Positions 8,371 to 16,478 of a stretch of DNA of 40,171 bases are shown here, piece by piece. The translations under genes were made by a program, and so were the position numbers. The stretch lies in the NCBI RefSeq assembly GCF_003013815.1, contig NZ_PRLH01000011.1, positions 1 to 40,171 on the forward strand. The letters are read 5' to 3'. The notes below the pieces were generated by a model. The model did not search any database and was not told the DNA's origin. It worked only from the letters and a program-made list of their open reading frames with translations. This stretch comes from Cyanothece sp. BG0011 (GTDB lineage: Bacteria > Cyanobacteriota > Cyanobacteriia > Cyanobacteriales > Microcystaceae). How positions within the stretch are numbered: position 1 is the first letter of the stretch; each line of letters starts with the position of its first letter.

Positions 8371-8982
8371 TTATCTTATTCTTGTTTGTGAGTTAATAAT
8401 TTGTTTTAATGTACTGATTGTATATCGTTCAAAATAAGAATAACTTTTGAACACTCCAGCAGAAACCTTATAATTTCCTACTTCTGATTTACCATAAGAA
8501 ATAGATTTAAAAAAATCAAACCATGATTGTTTTAATATTCCTACATCAAAAGATAAAGGAAGTTTATCAGGTCGAATCCAACCAATTGCTGTATACTCCA
8601 GAAAAGAATGATATTGGTCTAATTCTCTGACAGTTATGCTTTTTCTCGCTTTTCTCAGTTCCATTTGATAGTCATAAATAGGTTCTAACATCTTTTCGTA
8701 TAATTGAGGTGAAATAATAGCTACATCAATATCTGAATTATAATCAAACTTTTTTTGTTTAAAAGGACTAAATCCTAACTTCGCTGAACCTGTAATATAA
8801 ATTTCGTAAAAGTTAATATTAAAATGCTGAGAAATTCTTTTTCTAAATTCATAATATTCATCTTGATTATCAGTAAATATATAAGGAATTCCATGTATTA
8901 AGTATTTACGGCAAAAATCAATTATTTCCTCTTCATCTTGGAGTTTTTTGACTTGAGCGAAAAATTTTTCTAACGCTTCCAT
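8371..8982 (-). CDS. Minimal nucleotidyltransferase-like protein paired with DUF262
   Basis: A 203-residue protein from the ATG at 8982; a TTG three codons upstream is a less likely start. The nucleotidyltransferase fold signature is visible: ITGSAKLGFS (GS at 65-66), NSDIDVAII with aspartates 84 and 86, and a third aspartate in LPLSFDVGIL (D146). The catalytic triad is therefore intact. Related minimal nucleotidyltransferases (MNT) modify toxins or RNA in toxin-antitoxin and defence systems. It is the first gene of a two-gene unit with the DUF262 protein. It is not a cGAS-like CD-NTase by any motif I can see, and the substrate is not predictable. Confidence 0.75.
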   Translation of the reverse strand: MEALEKFFAQVKKLQDEEEIIDFCRKYLIHGIPYIFTDNQDEYYEFRKRISQHFNINFYEIYITGSAKLGFSPFKQKKFDYNSDIDVAIISPQLYEKMLEPIYDYQMELRKARKSITVRELDQYHSFLEYTAIGWIRPDKLPLSFDVGILKQSWFDFFKSISYGKSEVGNYKVSAGVFKSYSYFERYTISTLKQIINSQTRIR

Positions 8983-9090
8983 TACAGACAATTATATAAT
9001 TTATAGAAGATGATAGGATTAACTTAAGTTAACCCAAGATAATCCCAGACGAATTCTTCTTTTATTCATCACTAATGTATATATTTTTAT

Positions 9091-9648
9091 TTAGTTTCTT
9101 GGTCTTCTATTGCGTTTTGTAAAGTTATGTTGCGAAGACATCAAAGAAACCCCAAGTTTTTCAGAGATCCAAACTTCAAAATTATGGATAGGATAAGAAC
9201 GGACTGCGATCGCAGGATCAACCATCGGTTTAACCAAAATCGTAAACATCCCCAAACGGTTTCCGGCTAAGACATCGGTAAATAAGCGATCGCCGACCAT
9301 TGCTACTTGAGGAATGGGTAATTCCATAGCGCGAATGGCTTTTTTTAGTTTCCGTCGAGAGGGTTTAACAGCCCCTAATAAATAAGGTAACTCCAAAGAA
9401 TTCGCAATACTACCAATACGATTTTCACTAATATTATTACTCACTAACCAAATGGGGGTTTTTCGCCGAATTTGGTTGATCCATAGTCTCAATTCCTCAG
9501 AAACATGGGGTTTTTTCAGAGGGACTAGGGTTTCATCCACATCCAAGATTAATCCCTTAATGTGATAATGATCTAAAACGTCTTGGCTTAAACCAAGAAT
9601 CGTATCTCCTAAAATTAAATCAGGCTGTAACAGTTTGGCCTTAGACAT
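9091..9648 (-). CDS. YqeG family HAD phosphatase
   Basis: A 185-residue HAD subclass IIIA hydrolase. Motif I is LDVDETL (D36, D38), motif II is VSNN (S70), the motif III lysine is in AVKPSRRK (K95), and motif IV is GDRLFTDV (D120, D125). All catalytic positions are present. The YqeG/Gep4 family includes phosphatidylglycerophosphate phosphatases of mitochondria and plant plastids, so a role in phosphatidylglycerol synthesis for thylakoids is a reasonable inference, but the cyanobacterial member's substrate is not shown by the sequence. The gene is divergent from psbA. Confidence 0.88.
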   Translation of the reverse strand: MSKAKLLQPDLILGDTILGLSQDVLDHYHIKGLILDVDETLVPLKKPHVSEELRLWINQIRRKTPIWLVSNNISENRIGSIANSLELPYLLGAVKPSRRKLKKAIRAMELPIPQVAMVGDRLFTDVLAGNRLGMFTILVKPMVDPAIAVRSYPIHNFEVWISEKLGVSLMSSQHNFTKRNRRPRN

Positions 9649-10033
9649 ACATTGTTAATTAATATAAAGATAATTGGCTCGATCAGTGTCCTTCACTCTA
9701 ATGATGAGAGGTCAACTTGATATAATGAAGGTCAATCTCTCCATTGAGATAAGAACTTGCTCTTATAGGTACTTCCCTATTTTACTGGATTTTTATCCCT
9801 TAAAATGGGTGAGCCTCAATCTCTTCTCAGACTGTTGATTTTTTTACACTTATTTAATAAGTCGTTATTTATATTTACAAAAAATCATAAAACTTCATTT
9901 TCATTTCATAAAAATATACAAAAAAAAGTGGATCATTATCAATGAATGTAAATATACTTATACATAACAAGGTCAGGTAATCATTGATACAATCTGCCCT
10001 TAATTATTGTTGTGATTTCGTTATAATTTAGCC
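9649..10033. promoter_or_regulatory. Intergenic region between yqeG and psbA with candidate psbA promoter elements
   Basis: No gene is seen in these 385 bases. Two plus-strand -10 candidates stand out: TGATATAAT (extended -10) at 9718-9726, about 300 bases before psbA, and TATAAT at 10022-10027, ending only six bases before the psbA ATG. Neither has a good -35 hexamer. The first lies among GGTCAA direct repeats and short ATCTC/GAGAT arms (9710-9755). The stretch 9840-9960 is very AT-rich, as is common for psbA leaders. No ribosome binding site is seen before psbA. Confidence 0.45.
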
Positions 10034-11095
10034 ATGACAACCACCATACAAAGTCAAAATCTTTCTTTGTGGGAGCGGTTTTGTCAGTGGATAACTAGCA
10101 CTAATAACCGTCTATATATCGGTTGGTTTGGTGTTATTCTTATCCCTACATTACTAACCGCCACCATTTGTTTTATCATTGCTTTCATTGCCGCTCCTCC
10201 TGTGGATATTGACGGGATTCGTGAGCCGGTCGCAGGATCATTGCTCTATGGAAATAATATTATTTCTGGAGCAGTGGTTCCCTCTTCTAATGCGATCGGA
10301 TTACACTTTTATCCCATCTGGGAAGCAGCATCTCTCGATGAATGGCTGTATAACGGCGGTCCTTATCAATTAGTCATTTTCCATTTTCTCATTGGTATTT
10401 TCTGCTGGATGGGAAGACAATGGGAACTGTCTTATCGGTTAGGGATGCGTCCTTGGATTTGTGTTGCTTATAGCGCACCTGTCTCTGCAGCCACTGCTGT
10501 CTTCTTAATCTATCCCATTGGTCAGGGTTCTTTCTCCGATGGTATGCCGTTAGGAATCAGTGGAACCTTTAACTTTATGTTCGTTTTCCAAGCTGAACAT
10601 AATATCTTAATGCACCCCTTCCATATGTTGGGGGTTGCGGGTGTATTCGGCGGTGCTTTATTCTCTGCGATGCACGGAAGTTTAGTTACCTCTAGCTTAG
10701 TGCGTGAGACAACCGAAACCGAATCCCAAAACTACGGTTATAAGTTTGGACAAGAAGAAGAAACCTATAACATTGTGGCCGCTCATGGTTACTTTGGTCG
10801 TTTAATCTTCCAATATGCGTCCTTCAACAATAGCCGTGCGTTACACTTTTTCTTAGGTGCTTGGCCAGTGATTGGTATTTGGTTCACTGCGATGGGTGTT
10901 AGTACCATGGCCTTTAATCTGAATGGATTTAACTTTAACCAATCTGTGTTAGATTCTCAAGGTCGTGTAATTGGTACTTGGGCCGATGTTCTTAACCGTG
11001 CTGGGATTGGCATGGAAGTGATGCACGAGCGCAATGCTCACAACTTCCCCTTAGACTTAGCCAGTGGCGAACAAACCTTAATTGCTCTTAAATAA
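10034..11095 (+). CDS. psbA: Photosystem II D1 protein, divergent paralogue
   Basis: A 353-residue D1 reaction-centre protein of the thylakoid membrane. Numbering is one less than the standard because of an N-terminal gap. In standard numbering it keeps the manganese-cluster ligands D170, E189, H332, E333, H337, D342 and A344, the redox tyrosine Y161, H190, the chlorophyll ligand H198, the iron ligands H215 and H272, and S264 at the QB site. It is therefore neither a rogue nor a chlorophyll-f type D1. It carries Q130 (low-light type), G80, F158 and T286, so it is not the low-oxygen D1' form. Unusual points are Trp instead of Tyr at 126, next to the pheophytin, and a short C-terminal extension of 10 residues after A344 ([10 protein letters not shown]). 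A strong terminator follows. Confidence 0.97.
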   Translation: MTTTIQSQNLSLWERFCQWITSTNNRLYIGWFGVILIPTLLTATICFIIAFIAAPPVDIDGIREPVAGSLLYGNNIISGAVVPSSNAIGLHFYPIWEAASLDEWLYNGGPYQLVIFHFLIGIFCWMGRQWELSYRLGMRPWICVAYSAPVSAATAVFLIYPIGQGSFSDGMPLGISGTFNFMFVFQAEHNILMHPFHMLGVAGVFGGALFSAMHGSLVTSSLVRETTETESQNYGYKFGQEEETYNIVAAHGYFGRLIFQYASFNNSRALHFFLGAWPVIGIWFTAMGVSTMAFNLNGFNFNQSVLDSQGRVIGTWADVLNRAGIGMEVMHERNAHNFPLDLASGEQTLIALK

Positions 11096-11134
11096 GACGT
11101 TGATTCAATCTTAAAACCCTTTTCTCATTTAGCC

Positions 11135-11172
11135 CCATCTAAAATGCTTAGATGGGATTTCTTTTTTTTCTC
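11135..11172 (+). terminator. Rho-independent terminator of psbA
   Basis: CCCATCTAA (11135-11143) and TTAGATGGG (11149-11157) form a perfect nine-base-pair stem with a five-base loop, followed by a run of T interrupted by one C. It lies 40 bp after the psbA stop. Confidence 0.9.
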
Positions 11173-11240
11173 ATGTCAGCAGAATATACCACCAAACGAG
11201 GTTAATATAGAATAAATAACAACATCAACATAAAACAAAA

Positions 11241-11471
11241 ATGACCAGTGTAAATGGATCTATTCCCTTTGAAACATTAGTCGAAACCATTAAATCCCTG
11301 GATTTGCGACAACAGCAAGAGTTGTTAGAAATTTTAGAAGAGCAAATGTTTGAAGCAGAGGAAGACTGGGAAAATAGTGAAGAAATTATAGCTGAGGTTG
11401 AAGAAGCGAAAAAAGCTTATCAAGCAGGAGATTACTTAACCCTTGAAGACTTTATATCCAGTCAATCTTAG
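11241..11471 (+). CDS. Type II antitoxin, partner of RelE-like toxin
   Basis: A 76-residue acidic protein. An N-terminal segment (FETLVETIKSLDLRQQQELLEILEEQ) is followed by an acidic helix (WENSEEIIAEVEEAKKAYQAGDYLTLEDF). The end resembles the toxin-binding tail of RelB-type cyanobacterial antitoxins (EVEEAKKAYQAGDYLTLEDFI). It is immediately followed by a RelE/ParE-type toxin gene, eight bases away from the toxin ATG. It should neutralise the toxin and repress the operon. Confidence 0.8.
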   Translation: MTSVNGSIPFETLVETIKSLDLRQQQELLEILEEQMFEAEEDWENSEEIIAEVEEAKKAYQAGDYLTLEDFISSQS

Positions 11472-11479
11472 ACAATTTG

Positions 11480-11740
11480 ATGTATTATACTGTCATTGTT
11501 CCTAAGCCTGTACAAAAGCAATTAAAACAATTACCATCTGAAATCTATCAAAGAGTATTAGCAAAAATATCGCAACTAGCCCATGAACCTCGTCCTATGG
11601 GTGTTAAAAAACTTAAAGGATTTGACAATGAATATCGTATTAGAATCGGTAATTATAGAATCCGATATGAAATTAATGATAAAGAATTAATCATTATCCT
11701 AGTAAGTTGTCGTCATCGTAGAGATGTTTATCGAGATTAA
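11480..11740 (+). CDS. RelE/ParE superfamily toxin
   Basis: An 86-residue basic protein from the ATG at 11480; a TTG directly before it is not needed. The RelE fold pattern is clear: VPKPVQKQLKQLPSEIYQRV (helical pair), then the core GVKKLKGFDNEYRIRIGNYR and IRYEINDKELIIILVSCRHR, ending RDVYRD. RelE-type toxins cleave mRNA at the ribosome and ParE types act on gyrase. The conserved arginines and the CRHRRDVY tail favour the RelE type. It forms an operon with the upstream antitoxin. Confidence 0.85.
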   Translation: MYYTVIVPKPVQKQLKQLPSEIYQRVLAKISQLAHEPRPMGVKKLKGFDNEYRIRIGNYRIRYEINDKELIIILVSCRHRRDVYRD

Positions 11741-11778
11741 CGACAAAAAAATTGAATAATTATCAGTAATAAATTCAA

Positions 11779-12477
11779 TTAAATCCAATTTTCTTCATTT
11801 TCTCCATCTTCATCATTAGACTCTTGAGACGGTTGATAAGGAGGGGTAATAATACGATATTGAGCATCATAAACATCACCCCTGTTTTGAGGAGAAGGGG
11901 GCTTATTTTCAGCCTTAGGGGGGGTTACAGGGGGTTCAGACGAAACGCGATCGCTGCGATCGCTTAATTCTCGATAGGTATAAGAATAAACCGTTCCTTC
12001 TTGAGATACGGTTTTAGGAGGTTGCTGTTTTTCAAACTCTGACCGAGTGTCTTCGACAGTAGTCGGGTTACGGGGAATGGTATTTTCTTCGGGGGGTTCT
12101 TCAATATCCCATTCATCCTCCTCTTGTTCTGCGTTTGAACTATTGTCCCATTCTGGGGGTGGAGGGGTTCCCCAATCAGATTTTTTCGGCGAAGGTCGTT
12201 GATAAGGGGTTTCAGGGGGATCTTGAGGTCGAGGGCGACGGTTAGGGGGTTTGTTAAAGGACAGTATTCGAGACGATCGCGTTAATAATTGAATCAAAAA
12301 ACTGCTAATAATTCCTGCTAAAGTAAAAATAAGCATCCAGACAGCTACAGGAAGTCTCAGGGAAAATAAAGCCGTTTCGGCATCAGTTCCCAGAAAATAA
12401 AGGGTGATCGGCTGTTGATTTTGCAATAAAATAATTCCTGAGCCGATGGCCATCAATACTAATATCATTAACCGCAT
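11779..12477 (-). CDS. LapA/DUF1049-domain membrane protein with acidic, proline-rich tail
   Basis: A 232-residue protein. Two membrane helices lie near residues 2-20 and 41-65, with the LapA-type pattern between them (LLQNQQPITLYFLG, LRLPVAVWMLIFTLAGI). The remainder, from about residue 75, is a low-complexity proline- and acid-rich region (GTPPPPEWDNS, EDEWDIEEPPEENT) that should be disordered and probably cytoplasmic. LapA-domain proteins act in envelope assembly in proteobacteria; the cyanobacterial role is not known. It is the last gene of a cluster with aroQ, 75 bp downstream of it. Two GCGATCGC octamers lie inside the gene at 11947-11963. Confidence 0.75.
   Translation of the reverse strand: MRLMILVLMAIGSGIILLQNQQPITLYFLGTDAETALFSLRLPVAVWMLIFTLAGIISSFLIQLLTRSSRILSFNKPPNRRPRPQDPPETPYQRPSPKKSDWGTPPPPEWDNSSNAEQEEDEWDIEEPPEENTIPRNPTTVEDTRSEFEKQQPPKTVSQEGTVYSYTYRELSDRSDRVSSEPPVTPPKAENKPPSPQNRGDVYDAQYRIITPPYQPSQESNDEDGENEENWI
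11947..11963. repeat. Tandem HIP1 octamers
   Basis: Two GCGATCGC palindromes separated by one base. HIP1 is hugely over-represented in many cyanobacterial genomes, and single copies are scattered through this window (for example at 226-233). The pair encodes the repeated SDR-type residues in the LapA-like protein. Confidence 0.9.
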
Positions 12478-12552
12478 ACTAATTCCTACTGCCTTCTCTA
12501 AGCCTCATAAGAGAAATATTGTTCATTATCGATTATCTGTGGTTCAAGGGTG

Positions 12553-13014
12553 TTAGTCTTGGCTCAGATAATGATGTAATGCTTCTAATCCTAAGATATA
12601 ACTATTCGCTCCAAAACCGCTAATCTGTCCCACTGCAATGTCAGCAATGTAGGAATGATGACGAAACCTCTCTCGTTTATAAATATTACTTAAATGAACC
12701 TCTACAACGGGGATTTTAACCGCAGATAAGGCATCTCGAATGGCAATGCTGGTATGGGTGTAAGCACCCGCATTGATTAATATGCCTTGATACTTGCCTA
12801 AACTGTCTTGAATACAATCAACGATCACCCCTTCATGGTTCGATTGAATAATCGATAGGGTGACAGGCAAAGACCCCGCCCTCTCGTTGAGAAGACGGTT
12901 GATCCCTTCTAAAGTTACAGAACCATAGATTCCAGGCTCACGAATGCCTAACATATTAAGATTAGGTCCATGAATAACAAGGATGCTTAATTTTTCAGAA
13001 GATTCAGTGAACAC
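12553..13014 (-). CDS. aroQ: Type II 3-dehydroquinate dehydratase
   Basis: A 153-residue enzyme of the shikimate pathway that converts 3-dehydroquinate to 3-dehydroshikimate. The family motifs are intact: [16 protein letters not shown] with the catalytic tyrosine Y30, SNHEG around residue 60, [16 protein letters not shown], and [11 protein letters not shown] with the catalytic histidine H107. Length is typical; the active form in this family is a dodecamer. The start at 13014 lies 11 bases after the stop of a 47-residue gene on the same strand, so the two are probably cotranscribed. Confidence 0.95.
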   Translation of the reverse strand: MFTESSEKLSILVIHGPNLNMLGIREPGIYGSVTLEGINRLLNERAGSLPVTLSIIQSNHEGVIVDCIQDSLGKYQGILINAGAYTHTSIAIRDALSAVKIPVVEVHLSNIYKRERFRHHSYIADIAVGQISGFGANSYILGLEALHHYLSQD

Positions 13015-13025
13015 ACCAGACCTGC

Positions 13026-13169
13026 TTATCTATGACGGCGACGCTTTGGGTCGTTGACTGGAATGGGTATCAGTTCTGGTTCTGGTTCGGCTTGAGGGCC
13101 TAAGAGGGTTTCGATTAGCTTTTGCGCCAATTCTCTAAGCTTTTCTAGAACTTTTTCTAAATAGTCCAT
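13026..13169 (-). CDS. Small conserved-looking protein upstream of aroQ (47 aa)
   Basis: An ATG at 13169 opens 47 codons: an amphipathic helix ([20 protein letters not shown]), then [18 protein letters not shown] and a basic tail (NDPKRRRHR). An AGGAG sequence lies 11 bases before the start, and the gene ends 11 bases before aroQ. Helix amphipathicity, the proline/glutamate repeat and the ribosome binding site make it likely to be real. I believe similar short proteins occur upstream of aroQ in related cyanobacteria, but I cannot check that here. Its function is unknown. The remaining 13170-13398 contains only a repeat. Confidence 0.65.
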   Translation of the reverse strand: MDYLEKVLEKLRELAQKLIETLLGPQAEPEPELIPIPVNDPKRRRHR

Positions 13170-13355
13170 CAGGCAGACGGCTCCTGTGATATAGTTGCTT
13201 CCCTTTGATTGTTTGCCAACTTATTAACAGACCGTTAAGTTTTTAGTTTATTTTAGAGTTTATCGGCGCTGTTGATGACAAACTTAGGTTATAAACGAGT
13301 TTATAGTTATATTAAATATAACATAATATTTTCAAAGATGGGGCATTATAGAAAA

Positions 13356-13390
13356 ATATAGTGCTACGCACCCTTGGAATAGGCAATGGG
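13356..13390 (+). repeat. Intergenic inverted repeat, copy 1 (3' side of antiporter gene)
   Basis: The stretch TATAGTGCTACGCAC followed by a GGAATAGG..AATGGG block is repeated in inverted orientation at 14738-14770 with only a few differences. It contains a small internal palindrome (GTGC TAC GCAC). The two copies bracket the cation/proton antiporter gene. Confidence 0.75.
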
Positions 13391-13398
13391 TTTAAAAA

Positions 13399-14610
13399 TT
13401 AATAGGTGGGTTGAAGTAGCGATCGCAATAGAAACGGAGTCCCCACACTGGTAACACCACAGACAAACACCATGGCAGAAAAGACGTGAGGAGAAACAGC
13501 CCATTCCCCTAAATGTAATCCATGTTGCATGACCACCATCATAATTTCTGCCCTCGGCACCATACTTAAGCCGATGACCATTGAACTATGCCATCCGGTC
13601 ATCACTAAAGCAGGGATACCAGCACCGATTACTTTTCCGAAGACGGCTCCGGTGAGTAGAATAGTTCCCCAAACGACGGCATTTCCCAAAGTCGTCACAT
13701 CAATGGTTAAACCAATGCTAATAAAAAAGAAAGGGACAAACAGATCGTATAGCATATCGAAAGAAGCATCAATTTTAACGGCTTCGGGATCACGACTAAA
13801 GACTAAACCCGCAAAAAAGGCTCCCACTGCTTCAGAAAATCCTAATAATCCTGCGATCGCAGCGATTAAAAACCCAAACCCCACAATGGTTAAGGTAAAA
13901 TCAGCCGGGGGATCAAATTTTCGGAAAAAATTTGTAATCGATGGTTCTAAATAACGAGAAAAAAAGAAACAAAATCCCGCAAAAAAGACAGCTTTAAAGA
14001 GAAACAATATAACGGTTTTTAAAATTAATAAGTTTAAATTAGTTTGATTTCCATTATGAACAACAGGTACAATATTAAATAATAAAGCCATCAAAAAAAT
14101 TGCCGAAATATCATCCATTTCCGCTACATCTAACATTAATTCTCCATTGGGAGTATTTAAGGCTTGAGCTTCTTGCCAAATACTCACCGATATTCCCACA
14201 CTGGTTGCTGTCATGGCGGTAGCCACAAATAAGCTAGAAATTATATCTAATTGAAGCAAGCGAGAAGCAATGATAAAACCGACAAACCCACTAATAACTA
14301 CATCACCTAACCAGACTAAACTTGCTCTGCGTAACTGTTGAATGAGTTTACCTAAATCACTTTCTAAACCCACCCGAAATAATAAACAAATTAAGCCCAC
14401 ATCTCCTAAAAATTTGATAATTTCTAAGCCAATATCTGCTAATAAGTTAAGGTTGTCTTCCATTATTCTTAATAATAATCCTAAACAAAGATAACCGACT
14501 AAAATCGGTATATTATAATGTTTAAGTCCAAATTTTATGAGAATAGATAAGATTATGATTAACCCAATTAATAAAATAATCAGGGAAAGATTAGGTTCTA
14601 AATTAGTCAT
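13399..14610 (-). CDS. Cation/proton antiporter (CPA2/KefB-like, membrane domain only)
   Basis: A 403-residue inner-membrane protein of about 12 hydrophobic helices. It carries the antiporter active-site region LDVAEMDDISAIFLMALL with an Asp-Asp pair, and SEAVGAFFAGLVFS, a family hallmark. It should exchange Na+ or K+ for H+. It lacks the C-terminal RCK/TrkA regulatory domains of full-length KefB/KefC proteins, so it is a short form. The ATG at 14610 fits the usual N-terminal helix. It stands alone on the minus strand between two copies of an inverted repeat (13356-13390 and 14738-14770). Confidence 0.88.
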   Translation of the reverse strand: MTNLEPNLSLIILLIGLIIILSILIKFGLKHYNIPILVGYLCLGLLLRIMEDNLNLLADIGLEIIKFLGDVGLICLLFRVGLESDLGKLIQQLRRASLVWLGDVVISGFVGFIIASRLLQLDIISSLFVATAMTATSVGISVSIWQEAQALNTPNGELMLDVAEMDDISAIFLMALLFNIVPVVHNGNQTNLNLLILKTVILFLFKAVFFAGFCFFFSRYLEPSITNFFRKFDPPADFTLTIVGFGFLIAAIAGLLGFSEAVGAFFAGLVFSRDPEAVKIDASFDMLYDLFVPFFFISIGLTIDVTTLGNAVVWGTILLTGAVFGKVIGAGIPALVMTGWHSSMVIGLSMVPRAEIMMVVMQHGLHLGEWAVSPHVFSAMVFVCGVTSVGTPFLLRSLLQPTY

Positions 14611-14737
14611 GATTTTAGAATTTATAATTTATAGAAGTACAAAAAATAGTTAGGACACTGGTTAACCTTGAAACTGTTGTCTAATCAACCATTGCCACCC
14701 CCTCTAACTCCCCCTTTTGCGAGGGGAAGAACCCTTG

Positions 14738-14770
14738 CCCATTCCCTATTCCCCAGTGCGTAGCACTATA
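14738..14770 (-). repeat. Intergenic inverted repeat, copy 2 (5' side of antiporter gene)
   Basis: The reverse complement of this stretch closely matches 13356-13390, including AGTGCTACGCAC. Just before it, 14701-14730 has a C-rich/G-rich hairpin (CCCCCTTTTGCGAGGGG) of a kind often scattered through cyanobacterial intergenic DNA. Confidence 0.75.
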
Positions 14771-14810
14771 GAATTCAATATTCTTGATTATCTTTTAGAT
14801 ACACTATCAT

Positions 14811-16421
14811 TTATTTTTTAAACTTACCTTTAATTCGAGATAATAATAAATTGACTTCTGGTAATTTTAATTGAATAGATAAAATAAGGAAAATTGCAAA
14901 AGCAACCATCACAGACAAGAGTAATTGTAACAATTGTAAAATTAAATTATTTCCCGTATAAAATTGTTGCCAACCCCAACTAACCCCCCAACTAGCCACA
15001 CCAGCAATAAAACTAATACCGGTTAATCCTAATAAAGCCTTACCCCATTCTATTAAAGGTAAACCTCCTAACCGTCTATTAAGAATGGCTATAAAAATAA
15101 TCAAAGAAACCAGATTAACGCCAATGGTTGCCAAAACTAAGCCCGGTGTTTTAAAGGGTTTATACAAAAGAAAATCCAAAAAACCATTGAGAAAAATATT
15201 AAAAATACTAATACGAAACGGGGTTTCGCCATCTCCCAAAGCATAAAACACCCTAACTAAAACATCCCTGGCTAAATAGAAAAACATTCCAATGCCATAA
15301 GCCATTAAAACAGGGATTACCATATCAGCATCAGCCGATTTAAACGCCCCTCGCTGATAAATAACCCGAATAATAACATCCGCCAAAGCGATAAAAATAG
15401 CCGTTAACGGTAACATAGTTAAAGCCGTCAATAATAACCCTTGACGAATTCTTACTTTTAATTCCGGCCAATTTTCAGGAGCGGTTAAACGAGAAAAAAC
15501 CGGCATAAACGGCACTAAAATCATATTAGAAATAATGCCCAAAGGCGTTAACACAATAAAATTGGCATAACGCATGGCCGCCGCCGCATTTTCAATAAAC
15601 GAGGCAAAAAACAGGTCAGTATAAACATTAATATGTAACATTCCCGAGGAAAGGGTCGCCGGTGCCATCACCTTCATGACATCCATCACCCCTGGGAGTC
15701 GCCAATTAAAGCGTAGACGTAATTGTCCCATTCCCGCTTGCCATTGCGCCCAGAGTTGAGCTAACCATTGTAAGAAACCCCCTGCTAGGGTTCCGCCGGC
15801 TAACACCATACCCCCTAAATACCAATTTTCAGGGTTATTGAGATTGCTGCCAAACTGCCACATTAACGTCCAAACGCCGATCACAATGGCTACACTGGAA
15901 AATAAGGGGCTAATACTGGGTAATAGATATTGATCCGCAGCATTGAGGGTTCCGAAACCGATGCCGATTAGGCCTGCTAATAAAGCCAAAGGGGCCATAA
16001 TCTGTAATTGTTGAATGGCGATCGCTTTGACCTCTCCTTCTAACCCAGGGGCTAATAGTGAGATAAAAGTATCGGCAAAAACAATTAAAACCACCGTCAC
16101 CAGCAACAACACCCCACTGACGAGGGTGGTTACGGTTTCCACTAACGGGGCGGCCTCGGACTTATCTCGTTTGGCTAAAACGCTAATTAAGGCACTGTGA
16201 AACGGTCCGTTGATGCCCCCCAGTAAAATTAATAAGAAACCGGGGATCACATAGGCATAGGCGTAAGCATTGACCACTGGACCCACCCCAAAAGCAGCTG
16301 CGATCGCTTGTTCGCGCACTAAGCCAAAGATTTTACTAATGAGGGTAGCCACGGCCACCAGGCCAGCGATGCTTACTAAGGAACGGGACTTTTTCGGGTT
16401 AATAGACACGGCACTCCCCAT
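14811..16421 (-). CDS. murJ: Lipid II flippase MurJ
   Basis: A 536-residue polytopic membrane protein with about 14 hydrophobic helices. The N-terminal MviN/MurJ signature is clear: TLISKIFGLVREQAIAAAFG, then a GPFHSALISVLAKR-type segment. A later block, FYALGDGETPFRISI, is also typical. It flips lipid-linked peptidoglycan precursors across the inner membrane. The ATG at 16421 gives a short basic leader before helix 1. Next on the same strand upstream is a polysaccharide co-polymerase gene, 57 bp away, so envelope-related genes are grouped here. Confidence 0.95.
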   Translation of the reverse strand: MGSAVSINPKKSRSLVSIAGLVAVATLISKIFGLVREQAIAAAFGVGPVVNAYAYAYVIPGFLLILLGGINGPFHSALISVLAKRDKSEAAPLVETVTTLVSGVLLLVTVVLIVFADTFISLLAPGLEGEVKAIAIQQLQIMAPLALLAGLIGIGFGTLNAADQYLLPSISPLFSSVAIVIGVWTLMWQFGSNLNNPENWYLGGMVLAGGTLAGGFLQWLAQLWAQWQAGMGQLRLRFNWRLPGVMDVMKVMAPATLSSGMLHINVYTDLFFASFIENAAAAMRYANFIVLTPLGIISNMILVPFMPVFSRLTAPENWPELKVRIRQGLLLTALTMLPLTAIFIALADVIIRVIYQRGAFKSADADMVIPVLMAYGIGMFFYLARDVLVRVFYALGDGETPFRISIFNIFLNGFLDFLLYKPFKTPGLVLATIGVNLVSLIIFIAILNRRLGGLPLIEWGKALLGLTGISFIAGVASWGVSWGWQQFYTGNNLILQLLQLLLSVMVAFAIFLILSIQLKLPEVNLLLSRIKGKFKK

Positions 16422-16478
16422 GACAAATTGTCATTTATTATTCAAGATTCCGTGACGTGAAACAAGAGGGTATTGGCT

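Noticed and set aside
10034-11095. Rogue (sentinel) or low-oxygen D1
   Set aside because: All manganese-cluster ligands are present, and the positions that define D1' (80, 158, 286) carry the standard residues.
13529-13954. 141-residue frame antisense to the antiporter
   Set aside because: It is a shadow of the real membrane-protein gene, whose family motifs are clear on the minus strand.
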